This document shows, piece after piece, positions 1 to 5,778 of a DNA stretch of 6,053 nt. Below the pieces are notes generated by a model. It did no database searches. It was given only the letters and a program-made list of their open reading frames with translations, and was not told the origin of the DNA. The translations under genes and the position numbers were made by a program. The stretch's first letter is position 1. The number at the start of each line of letters is the position of its first letter. The stretch spans positions 1 through 6,053 of the forward strand of contig JBKJKJ010000448.1 of NCBI GenBank assembly GCA_046597455.1, in the 5' to 3' direction. The DNA is from JAQGMV01 sp046597455. Its GTDB lineage: Bacteria; Pseudomonadota; Gammaproteobacteria; Burkholderiales; SG8-41.

Positions 1-1
1 G

Positions 2-331
2 AGTGCACCGGTTCCTGATCTTTTATGTCAGGAACTCCGCGTCATTCATGTTGACCCTAAGTCGCTGAGGCTTCGGGAGTATGAAAGCCGCACGCTCTAC
101 CGGTTCACATCGGGTAGCCTTTATCTGTCCTCGCCGGACAGAGCGGAGTATCTCTACAACTCGGTTTCGGAGGCCGAGCCTCGGCGATATATGAGTGGTC
201 ATAAAACCGTTATATTCGACGCGGAGGACTTCAGAACAGCGATGGTGGTGCATACTTATAACGACGAAGTTCGTATCTCCCGGGCAAGTGAGCACGTTCA
301 CCAATCGCGATGGTGTTACGCGCTGCTGTAG
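2..331 (+). CDS. 3' part of an unrecognised protein gene (cut by window edge)
   Basis: This frame is open from the first bases of the window to a TAG at 329-331 (109 codons) and has no start inside the window, so the gene begins upstream. The translation reads like a real globular protein, with alternating charged and aromatic segments such as LREYESRTLYRFTSGSLYL and AEYLYNSVSEAEPRRYM, and its third codon positions are mostly G/C. I do not recognise the family and see no catalytic motif or membrane segment. The last residues are HQSRWCYALL. The stop lies about 10 bases before the inferred left end of the transposable element, so the gene probably keeps its natural C-terminus. A 93-residue frame on the opposite strand (23-304) is less protein-like and is judged a shadow. 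Confidence 0.55.
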   Translation, partial: SAPVPDLLCQELRVIHVDPKSLRLREYESRTLYRFTSGSLYLSSPDRAEYLYNSVSEAEPRRYMSGHKTVIFDAEDFRTAMVVHTYNDEVRISRASEHVHQSRWCYALL

Positions 332-340
332 TCAAGCATC

Positions 341-352
341 GTGATGTTGAGG
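341..352 (+). repeat. Left terminal inverted repeat (candidate)
   Basis: GTGATGTTGAGG matches the reverse complement of 3704-3715 (GTGATATTCAGG) at 10 of 12 positions. It lies outside the first element gene and just after the stop of the left flanking gene, where an element end is expected. Just inside it, CTTGAACATC at 373-382 is an inverted partial copy (GATGTTCAAG), which could be a further transposase-binding site. Confidence 0.45.
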
Positions 353-431
353 GAAGGATCCCCCTCGGGGAACTTGAACATCCGCGCCCTTTGGGGGAGT
401 CTCTTTTCTGCCAAGATCAGAGACTTCCAAA

Positions 432-1001
432 GTGTGCCATGCCCTGCTGCAAGACCCCAACTTCTTTCGACTGCTGCTGTGCATTGACCGAGAACTGGCC
501 GAGGAACTGAAGACCGCAGGCTGTGCGTGCGGCGGCGTGCTTCACCGCGCCGACTATCCGCGCAAGCCTCGGGGCTGCCTTGCCGAGGTGCGCAGTCAAT
601 TCCAATCGCGGTGGAGCTTCTGCTGCAATCGCTGCCGCAAGCGAGCCACCGCGATGTCGGTGCGCTTTCTGGGCCGGCGGGTGTATCTCGCGGTGGCGGT
701 GGTGGTCGCCTCGGCGCAGCGTGCCGAGGCGAGCGCATCGGCAACACAGTTGGCGCTGGCGGTTGCCGTGCCGGTGCGCACGCTGGAGCGCTGGCGCCGA
801 TGGTGGCAGGGACAGTTCCCGCTGACAGCGCTGTGGAGTAGCGCCTGCGGCCGGTTCCTGCCGCCCGTTACGATCGAGCGCTTGCCGGGCAGTGCACTGG
901 AGCGCTTCGCCGGAATTCCTATGCAATCGATGCGCCACTTTCTGATGTTTCTCGCGCCTCTTACGGTGGGCGCCCCGATCACGCTCCAAGAGGGTTGCTG
1001 A
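432..1001 (+). CDS. Zinc-ribbon and HTH accessory protein of the transposable element
   Basis: This 189-residue protein has cysteines at 31 and 33 (CAC), 49, and 64, 65 and 68 (CCNRC), around a segment ADYPRKPRG that I recall as conserved in element-borne proteins of this kind. That pattern suggests a small zinc-binding fold. A helix-turn-helix-like stretch follows at about 100-125 (TQLALAVAVPVRTLERWRRW). The protein is thus probably a DNA-binding partner of the transposase, acting in end recognition, regulation or target choice; this role is inferred. The frame begins with GTG at 432, which lacks a good ribosome site. The frame stays open back to 378, and a GGGGGAG at 393-399 precedes only a CTG at 408, so the start is uncertain. 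About 80 nt separate it from the transposase gene. Confidence 0.7.
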   Translation: MCHALLQDPNFFRLLLCIDRELAEELKTAGCACGGVLHRADYPRKPRGCLAEVRSQFQSRWSFCCNRCRKRATAMSVRFLGRRVYLAVAVVVASAQRAEASASATQLALAVAVPVRTLERWRRWWQGQFPLTALWSSACGRFLPPVTIERLPGSALERFAGIPMQSMRHFLMFLAPLTVGAPITLQEGC

Positions 1002-1064
1002 TCACCCGCAGAGGATGCGCGTAGCCGCATTGCCCGAGGGCTCGTAGCCTTCACTCCCACAAAG

Positions 1065-1081
1065 CGGCGCCGCCGGCGCCG
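1065..1081 (+). promoter_or_regulatory. GC hairpin at the transposase translation start
   Basis: CGGCGCC (1065-1071) pairs perfectly with GGCGCCG (1075-1081) around a GCC loop, giving a 7-bp all-G/C stem that ends one base before the ATG at 1082. Such a stem in the mRNA would hinder ribosomes from using that ATG. It may hold transposase output low, or favour the TTG at 1100, which has GGGAG at 1089-1093 with a 6-nt spacer. The regulatory role is inferred from position and stability only. Confidence 0.4.
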
Positions 1082-2542
1082 ATGCTCCGGGAGACCGTGT
1101 TGAGCCCGATCACCGCACCACCGAAGCGCGATCGATGGGCACGGCTGCGCTTCGCGATCATCGGCCCGTTACTCGCAGCACCTCCGGCGCCGCGTCAGTT
1201 GCACGAGGCGCTGTGCGTGCTGGCCGCGAAGACCTGGCGCCATCCGGTCTCCGGACTGGACGTGCATTTCGGGGTCTCCACGCTGGAGCGCTGGTACTAC
1301 GCCGCGCGGCGCAAGCCCGATCCGGTGGCGGCACTGCGAAACCGGCTGCGCCGCGACATCGGCCGCTTCCCGAGTTTGAGCCCCCTGCTCATCGAGACGC
1401 TGCGCGCCCAGTACCGCGAGCATCCGGGCTGGACCGTGCAACTGCATGTGGACAACCTGCGCGTGGCCCTCGCCGGCGCCGCTTCGGCGCTGCCTTCGTA
1501 TCCCACGATCCGGCGCTATCTGAAGGCGCGGGCAATGTTCCGCCAAGCCCGGCCCCGCCGCGCGAGCGCCGGCGCACTCGCCGCCCGTGACCGCCTGGCG
1601 CGCCTGGAGGTCAGAAGCTTCGAGGTCGAACACGTCGGCGCACTGTGGCATCTGGACTTCCACCACGGCAAGCGCCCGGTGCTTACCCGCGAGGGCAGGT
1701 GGGTAAAACCACTGCTGTTCGGGTGCATCGACGATCGCTCCCGTCTGCTCTGCCACCTGCAGTGGGGGCTCGCCGAGGGCGCCCCGAGTCTGGTGCACGG
1801 GCTCTGCCAGGCGTTCATGAAGCGCGGGCTACCGCGCGCGTTGATGACCGACAACGGTGCCGCCATGCTGGCCGAGGAGTTCACCGCGGGGCTCGCCACC
1901 CTGGGCATCGTGCACCAGCCCACGCTGCCGTATTCGCCCTACCAGAATGCCAAGCAGGAGTCGTTTTGGGCGCGCGTCGAGGGGCGTCTGATGGCCATGC
2001 TCGAAGGCGAAGACGCCCTCACGCTCGAGTTGCTCAACCAGGCGACCCAGGCCTGGGTCGAACACGAATACCACCGCACCCACCACGCCGAGATCGGCGA
2101 CACGCCGCTGGCGCGCTATCTGGCCGGTCCCAATGTCACGCGTCCGTGTCCAGACAGCGCTGAGCTGCGGGCCGCCTTCCGTATCGAGATCGTACGCCGC
2201 CAACGTCGTTCCGACGGCACCGTCAGCCTCGCCGGCAAGCGCTTCGAAATCCCCGCGCGCTATCGCCACCTCGAGCGGGTATCGGTTCGCTACGCGCGCT
2301 GGGATCTCACCCGCGTCGATCTCATCGATGCACGCACCGGCGCCATCCTGTGCGCAGTGACGCCGCTGGACAAGGCTGCCAACGCCAACGGCCAGCGCCG
2401 CGCGCTCGATTCACCTGATATCGACCTCTCGCCCACGCCAGCCTCGGGCATCGCACCGCTGTTACGCCAACTGCTTGCCGACTATGCCGCCACCGGACTG
2501 CCCCCGGCGTACCTGCCGCCACCTGACAAGGAACCCCAATGA
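1082..2542 (+). CDS. DDE transposase / integrase (TniA/MuA-type rve domain)
   Basis: This is the recombinase that cuts the element's ends and joins them to target DNA. The 486-residue product has an N-terminal DNA-binding region with an HTH-like segment at about 60-80 (FGVSTLERWYYAARRKPD), an RNase H-fold core at about 180-345, and a C-terminal beta-rich domain at about 365-425 resembling the Mu/TniA C-terminal barrel. The catalytic triad is visible: D192 in LWHLDFHHG, D257 in LMTDNGA and E293 in NAKQESFWARVE, with exactly 35 residues between the last two (DD35E). ATG 1082 is the first start codon in the frame, but it directly follows a strong hairpin and has no ribosome site. TTG at 1100 (MSPITAPPKRDRW) has GGGAG six bases upstream and may be the true start. 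The stop overlaps the next start as ATGA, indicating translational coupling. IS481- or IS21-like relatives are the main alternative family assignment. Confidence 0.9.
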   Translation: MLRETVLSPITAPPKRDRWARLRFAIIGPLLAAPPAPRQLHEALCVLAAKTWRHPVSGLDVHFGVSTLERWYYAARRKPDPVAALRNRLRRDIGRFPSLSPLLIETLRAQYREHPGWTVQLHVDNLRVALAGAASALPSYPTIRRYLKARAMFRQARPRRASAGALAARDRLARLEVRSFEVEHVGALWHLDFHHGKRPVLTREGRWVKPLLFGCIDDRSRLLCHLQWGLAEGAPSLVHGLCQAFMKRGLPRALMTDNGAAMLAEEFTAGLATLGIVHQPTLPYSPYQNAKQESFWARVEGRLMAMLEGEDALTLELLNQATQAWVEHEYHRTHHAEIGDTPLARYLAGPNVTRPCPDSAELRAAFRIEIVRRQRRSDGTVSLAGKRFEIPARYRHLERVSVRYARWDLTRVDLIDARTGAILCAVTPLDKAANANGQRRALDSPDIDLSPTPASGIAPLLRQLLADYAATGLPPAYLPPPDKEPQ

Positions 2543-3396
2543 GCCAGAAACTGCTCGCTCTGTATGGGCTGAAGTTCAATCCCTTCTCCCCCGAACTGCC
2601 CCTAGAGGCGATCTACGTGCCACCCAAGGTCGAGAACTTCTGCTGGCGTATCGAGAACGCCCAGATCGGTGAAGGCGGCTTCGCCATGATCCACGGCGAA
2701 CCCGGCAGCGGCAAGAGCGTCACCCTGCGGCTACTCGCCGAGCGGCTCGCGCGCCTGGCCGACATCACCGTGGGCATCATCAGCCATCCCCAGAGCAACC
2801 TCGCGGACTTCTACCGCGAGATGGGGGACGTGTTCGCCGTACCTCTGAAACCGCACAACCGCTGGGGTGGCTTCAAGGTGCTTCGCGAACGCTGGATCGA
2901 GCACCTCGGATCTACTCGTCGGCGCGCGTGCCTGCTCATCGACGAAGCGCAGGAGATGCGCCCGGCCGTGCTCTCGGAATTGCGCCTGCTCGCCAGCGCA
3001 CGCTTCGATTCCCAGCCGCTGCTGTGCGTGGTGCTCGCCGGCGACGCGCGCCTGATCGAGAAGCTGCGTCGCGAAGAGCTCGTTCCCCTGGGCTCTCGTA
3101 TCCGCACCCGGCTCGGCCTCGAACACGCCAGCCGCGAAGAGCTCAATGCCTGCCTCAATCACCTGCTCGGGATTGCCGGCAACGCGAGCCTCATGACCCC
3201 GCCCCTGCGCCAGACCTTGTGCGATCACGCTGCCGGCAACTACCGCGTGCTCACCACCATGGCGGCCGAACTGCTCGCGGTGGCCGCCCAGCGTGATCTC
3301 GCCAAGCTCGACGAGAAGCTCTACCTCGAAGTGTTCGCACCGCCCGAGTCCGCTGCTGCTCGGCGTAAAACCGCGAGCCACGCTGATCGACACTAA
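2539..3396 (+). CDS. AAA+ ATPase, transposition partner (TniB/ExeA/IstB-like)
   Basis: The 285-residue protein has a Walker A motif at 53-60 (GEPGSGKS), a Walker B at 131-136 (CLLIDE, in ACLLIDEAQEM), a sensor-1-like segment at 164-169 (VVLAGD), and arginines at 186, 188 and 190 (SRIRTRL) that could supply the arginine finger. The opening LYGLKFNPFSPELP is typical of the ExeA/TniB group, often misnamed general secretion pathway protein A. In Mu, Tn7 and Tn402 systems such an ATPase assembles on target DNA and activates or directs the transposase; I infer the same role here. AAGGA at 2528-2532 lies six bases before the ATG, and the ATGA overlap with the transposase gene should keep the two proteins in proportion. 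It ends ten bases before the next gene. No key motif is missing. Confidence 0.9.
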   Translation: MSQKLLALYGLKFNPFSPELPLEAIYVPPKVENFCWRIENAQIGEGGFAMIHGEPGSGKSVTLRLLAERLARLADITVGIISHPQSNLADFYREMGDVFAVPLKPHNRWGGFKVLRERWIEHLGSTRRRACLLIDEAQEMRPAVLSELRLLASARFDSQPLLCVVLAGDARLIEKLRREELVPLGSRIRTRLGLEHASREELNACLNHLLGIAGNASLMTPPLRQTLCDHAAGNYRVLTTMAAELLAVAAQRDLAKLDEKLYLEVFAPPESAAARRKTASHADRH

Positions 3397-3406
3397 AGGA
3401 CATCCC

Positions 3407-3613
3407 ATGTGCGAACACGATTCGCCTTCCGAAACCGCGCTGCCACCGCTGTCCGACGAGGCCGCCGTCGAAATCCTCGACTTCCTTCACAGTGTCCTCA
3501 GCGCCTTCGAGTCCCGCTATAGCGCTCAGATTCGCCGCTACTACGACGATCGTTCCCGTCACAACCTCATCGAACCTGATCGAAACGTCACCGCCGACGA
3601 TCCGCCCTTCTGA
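3407..3613 (+). CDS. Small acidic element protein, 68 aa
   Basis: The ATG at 3407 has AGGA at 3397-3400 with a 6-nt spacer and lies ten bases after the ATPase stop, so it is clearly the fourth gene of the operon. The product (MCEHDSPSETALPPLSDEAA...) is acidic at its N-terminus, then has a predicted helical stretch at about 17-47 (AAVEILDFLHSVLSAFESRY), a basic/aromatic patch (IRRYYDDRSRH), and the ending DDPPF. The frame is open further upstream to an ATG at 3293, but that would overlap the ATPase by over 100 bases and has no such ribosome site. The function is unknown. Its place beside the ATPase suggests a small regulator or bridging subunit of the transposition complex, which is inference. 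Confidence 0.75.
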   Translation: MCEHDSPSETALPPLSDEAAVEILDFLHSVLSAFESRYSAQIRRYYDDRSRHNLIEPDRNVTADDPPF

Positions 3614-3635
3614 CATTACGCACCGCAAATGCACA

Positions 3636-3665
3636 ACGCCGTCAGCTTCAACTCGCTGACGGCGT
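3636..3665. terminator. Perfect 11-bp hairpin after the element operon
   Basis: ACGCCGTCAGC (3636-3646) is the exact reverse complement of GCTGACGGCGT (3655-3665), with an 8-nt loop. It lies 23 bases after the last element gene and before the right terminal repeat. The base-pairing is strong enough for a transcription terminator, but no clear T run follows on either strand (CTTCAGCC on +, TGTGCATTTG on -). It could therefore also block readthrough in both directions poorly, stabilise the mRNA end, or serve as a protein-binding site near the element end. Confidence 0.5.
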
Positions 3666-3703
3666 CTTCAGCCTGGTCATCGACCACAATGGCCATCGCT
3701 AAA

Positions 3704-3715
3704 CCTGAATATCAC
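3704..3715 (-). repeat. Right terminal inverted repeat (candidate)
   Basis: Read inward on the - strand this is GTGATATTCAGG, matching the left end at 341-352 in 10 of 12 bases. With one more outer base on each side it reads TTGTGATATTCAGG. It lies about 40 bases beyond the hairpin and 10 bases before the stop of the convergent gene at 3725. The similarity to Tn402-type ends (TGT.AT.TTCAG) is from memory. Confidence 0.45.
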
Positions 3716-3724
3716 AACATCGAA

Positions 3725-4189
3725 TCAGGTGATCACGCTCAGCATGTCCAGGGTTTCGATGCGCCCTCGCTCGACTTGGTAAGGCGTCGTCAGCACGATG
3801 GGATCCCGACCTACGATGTAATTCTGAATCCTCGTCTCGAAAGACTCAGGTTTATGAGTGTCCAACGGGTGTTGGGTGCCATGATCAGTGACGATGATGT
3901 TGCCATCGACCTGACCGTCCGGTTGCTCGTGTAGGCGCAGCTCCGGAAACCTGTTATAGGCCGTCATGGCGTCAATTGTTTCCGCCACCTCAAAGCCTGC
4001 AATCACATACTGAGGGACCGATTTAACCTTGCCAGAAACCACAAAAATCTGATCCCCCTCCACAACGTGCCTGCGGATGTTTGGCATGCATGCTCCGAAG
4101 GTGGGAGGGTTACCGAGATAAGGATCGCTGAGGTGCTTCCCTCGTTCAGGATCGTACCCGCTAGATGTAATGTAAATGTAAGAGCTCAT
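3725..4189 (-). CDS. Third gene of the toxin operon; possible PUA/EVE- or Nmad2-like protein
   Basis: The 154-residue product starts MSSYIYITSSGYDPERG. The ATG at 4189 has AGGG seven bases upstream; a TTG two codons earlier lies too close to that site. No membrane segment or signal peptide is seen. Features include PTFGACMPNIRRHVVEGD at 29-46, a beta-rich stretch GDQIFVVSGKVKSVPQYVIAG at 45-65, and FETRIQNYIVGRDPIVLT at about 117-134. A 'GD-x-hydrophobic-strand ... I-x-GxxEV' pattern occurs in PUA/EVE-like folds and in the nucleotide-modification-associated domain Nmad2, which are linked to modified nucleic acids; this resemblance is by eye and weak. The gene follows the fused antitoxin gene by 69 nt on the same strand, so it is probably cotranscribed. 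I cannot assign a function. Confidence 0.7.
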   Translation of the reverse strand: MSSYIYITSSGYDPERGKHLSDPYLGNPPTFGACMPNIRRHVVEGDQIFVVSGKVKSVPQYVIAGFEVAETIDAMTAYNRFPELRLHEQPDGQVDGNIIVTDHGTQHPLDTHKPESFETRIQNYIVGRDPIVLTTPYQVERGRIETLDMLSVIT

Positions 4190-4258
4190 GAACAAACCCT
4201 ACCTATACAGCAGCGTTGATCAATGACGCCTCATCCCCGGCGCATCAACAAGATTTAC

Positions 4259-5386
4259 CTATTCCTTGCCCTCACCGAAGGCCCACTCGAAGGTGTGTTT
4301 CAAAGTGTTGCCTTGGTGATATTCAACAAGTCCCTCCTTCTGCAATCTGCCGATGACAAGGCCGGGGCCAATGTTCAGTGCATCTGCAAAGGCATGAACG
4401 GACTCAGTTCTAAAATCATGCTGACGAATAAACTCTTCCAATCGGACCGGCGGTATCAACGTATCCGACGCAAACCGATTAGCCTCTTCCTCTTTCTTCT
4501 GCATCTGGGCGTCAACAACGCCGTCTAATAGATCTTCATCAGCATTGTCCAAGATAAATTGGCACTGCGTCCGATGGAGAACAATGTGTGCGATCTCATG
4601 AAAGAAGCTAAACCACACCTGATCGTCAGTCTTATACCGTAGGGTGAGAGCAATGACTGCTTTTCGATCGCTTACCCACCGCGCGCAACCACTGATCCCC
4701 GTTTCCGACAACTCGGGAACCCACACTACCGCAACGCCTGCTAGCGCACATAATCTTTGCACCGTTGGCACGAAGTGTTCAGCAGGCTCTCTCGTTAGAG
4801 CACGTAGTTGCGGAAGCGTGTCATGGAGAACAACTTCGTCAAAATCGGCCGTCACGATCTCAGCAGCCTGCAGCTCCGTCGCCCGAACCCACGCGGCTAT
4901 CGCCTCAGGACTGATTCGGAATCTCCGCGTTTGACGATAAGCGACATTTGTCGCGCTCCACACGGACTGCCAAGAATCAGGCGATGACACGCCAAAAAAC
5001 CCGAGTAACTCCTCAACGTTTGAACGCGCCTCTCCTTCTAGCCACCCGTACCGCTTCATTTGGGAGATCGGGAAGCGGTTCGCCCAACTTTGCCATTCGC
5101 CAAACTTTTTCGACTGGCGCGCACGAGCCTCAGCCTCATCGTATTGGCGCTGCATGTTTAGCCAAAAGTGAGCTGGCCGTTGCAACACCTTTTCGAAGGT
5201 CAACGCAGTAACCGGGCTAATAGCGGCCTTCCCGTTGCAGATTTCACTGATAGTCTTAGGCGTGAGTCCCGTACGTCGCGCCAGCTCTCGCTGCGACCAA
5301 CCAGCATGTTCAAGATATTCAGAAACTGTTTCGCCGGGATGCGCGACCGCACTTGGTACATAAATCATTGCGCTCTCATCAGCCAT
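4259..5386 (-). CDS. higA: HigA-type HTH antitoxin fused to ImmA/IrrE zinc peptidase
   Basis: The 375-residue product joins two domains. Residues about 12-80 form a HigA/XRE HTH: AHPGETVSEYLEHAGWSQRE, then the recognition region RTGLTPKTISEICNGKAAIS, then the hallmark AHFWLNMQRQYDEA. Residues about 200-320 match the ImmA/IrrE peptidase family, with the zinc site HEIAH at 263-267 in FSFFHEIAHIVLHR and a likely third ligand near E301 in EEEANRFASD, so the active site looks intact. The protein should bind and neutralise the upstream toxin and repress the operon; the peptidase may trigger release by self-cleavage or cleavage of a partner (inferred from IrrE/ImmA). The frame is open to 5413, but ATG 5386 has GAGG six bases upstream and overlaps the toxin gene by 8 nt, so I chose it. 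Confidence 0.88.
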   Translation of the reverse strand: MADESAMIYVPSAVAHPGETVSEYLEHAGWSQRELARRTGLTPKTISEICNGKAAISPVTALTFEKVLQRPAHFWLNMQRQYDEAEARARQSKKFGEWQSWANRFPISQMKRYGWLEGEARSNVEELLGFFGVSSPDSWQSVWSATNVAYRQTRRFRISPEAIAAWVRATELQAAEIVTADFDEVVLHDTLPQLRALTREPAEHFVPTVQRLCALAGVAVVWVPELSETGISGCARWVSDRKAVIALTLRYKTDDQVWFSFFHEIAHIVLHRTQCQFILDNADEDLLDGVVDAQMQKKEEEANRFASDTLIPPVRLEEFIRQHDFRTESVHAFADALNIGPGLVIGRLQKEGLVEYHQGNTLKHTFEWAFGEGKE

Positions 5387-5735
5387 GAGTGTCCTCGATC
5401 CCAAGAATTTCAACTGCGGTAATGCGGAGCCACTTTTCCTTTCCCTCGTGAGTCTGCGTTTCTTCTGTCGCGGGGGACGCGTCTTTAAACAAAAGTCGAT
5501 ACGGCTGCTTCACGTCCATGGAAAAAATTCCAGACATATCTCCAATCAATTCGTGACACCGTTCTGGTCCAGACTTCGCTGGCCAAAAATCCGCCAGGGT
5601 CTCGGCGCTCGTTAAAGCCTGAAGGCGCGCAGCAATCTTCTTCGCCATCGGCTCGCCGTATTTTTTTTTCAGTACGGCAGGGTTCTCTAAGCTCGCCTTA
5701 AGCCGCCTGTCCCTGATGTAAACAGTCATTGGCAT
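5379..5735 (-). CDS. higB: RelE/HigB-like toxin of a type II toxin-antitoxin pair
   Basis: The 118-residue basic protein lies directly upstream of the HigA-type antitoxin, the toxin-first order typical of higBA. It has helices rich in K/R (LKKKYGEPMAKKIAARLQAL at 22-41), then a beta-rich half with CHELIGDMSGIFSMDV at 60-75 and PYRLLFKD at 78-85, the YRLLF strand common in RelE/HigB folds. A loop (ASPATEETQTHEGKEKW) interrupts the sheet before RITAVEILGIEDTH. Known HigB toxins cut mRNA at the ribosome; catalytic residues cannot be set by eye here. The ATG at 5735 has a weak GGTGG four bases upstream; a second ATG at 5729 would make it two residues shorter. Nine consecutive A bases encode K23-K25. 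Confidence 0.82.
   Translation of the reverse strand: MPMTVYIRDRRLKASLENPAVLKKKYGEPMAKKIAARLQALTSAETLADFWPAKSGPERCHELIGDMSGIFSMDVKQPYRLLFKDASPATEETQTHEGKEKWLRITAVEILGIEDTHG
5655..5678 (-). repeat. A9 run inside a small inverted repeat in the toxin gene
   Basis: On the coding strand GCCGTA, then CTG and nine A, then TACGGC: the arms at 5655-5660 and 5673-5678 are exact complements flanking the run at 5661-5669. Loss of one A would bring a stop 15 codons after the run; gain of one would open another frame for about 60 codons. Runs of this length are prone to replication or transcription slippage. Confidence 0.7.
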
Positions 5736-5761
5736 TACGCCACCGCCGGTTCCTCTTTCAT
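5735..5761 (-). other. 8-codon leader ORF coupled to the toxin start
   Basis: On the - strand an ATG at 5761-5759 begins MKEEPAVA and ends with TAA at 5737-5735, whose last A is the first base of the toxin ATG (TAATG). TGGG lies about four bases before this ATG. Termination on it could reload ribosomes on the toxin start, which has only a weak site of its own. It may also be a chance frame. Confidence 0.3.
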
Positions 5762-5778
5762 ATTACCCATATCGTAAC
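5761..5778. promoter_or_regulatory. Operator repeat 1 of the toxin operon (candidate)
   Basis: TATTACCCATATCGTAAC matches the second copy at 5797-5814 in 14 of 18 bases (consensus TACCCANAT.GTAAC). It contains the half-sites TTAC and GTAA in inverted order, as expected for a dimeric HTH repressor. It lies between the -10-like box and the toxin start. Confidence 0.5.

Larger units (their letters stand above)
341..3715 (+). mobile_element. Four-gene DDE/AAA+ transposable element (Tn402/Mu-like logic)
   Basis: A compact block of four co-directional genes encodes a zinc-ribbon/HTH protein, a DD35E transposase, an AAA+ ATPase and a small acidic protein. It is bounded by imperfect inverted repeats at 341-352 and 3704-3715. 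A transposase paired with an AAA+ partner is the organisation of TniA/TniB, MuA/MuB, TnsB/TnsC and IS21 IstA/IstB. The right end, read inward, is TGTGATATTCAGG, which resembles Tn402/Tn5053 ends as I remember them (TGTCATTTTCAG). No serine resolvase, TniQ or passenger gene is present. A possible 5-bp duplication, CATCG, lies at 337-341 and 3718-3722, but it does not sit at equal distances from the two repeats, so the exact ends are uncertain by a few bases. All four genes look intact, so the element may be active. Confidence 0.75.

Noticed and set aside
23..304. 93-residue frame on the - strand
   Set aside because: It lies wholly over the + frame 2-331, which has more protein-like composition; no ribosome site or motif was seen.
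359..371. Short hairpin TCCCC-CTC-GGGGA near the left end
   Set aside because: A 5-bp stem without position-specific support; likely chance in GC-rich sequence.
310..510. 66-residue + strand frame crossing the left element end
   Set aside because: It spans the inferred boundary, is cysteine/proline rich without a pattern, and overlaps the zinc/HTH gene in another frame.
417..989. 190-residue - strand frame, and the 154-residue one at 596-1060
   Set aside because: Arginine/alanine-rich antisense shadows of the GC-rich zinc/HTH gene.
1169..1798. 209-residue - strand frame
   Set aside because: Antisense to the transposase core whose DDE motifs are clear; long antisense frames are expected at this GC content.
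2731..3408. 225-residue - strand frame
   Set aside because: Antisense to the ATPase gene with its Walker motifs; a composition artefact.
3629..3934. 101-residue + strand frame
   Set aside because: It crosses the hairpin and element end and is antisense to the 154-aa gene.
4216..4223. Palindrome TTGATCAA in the gap before the 154-aa gene
   Set aside because: Eight bases is too short to call an operator and no second copy was found nearby.
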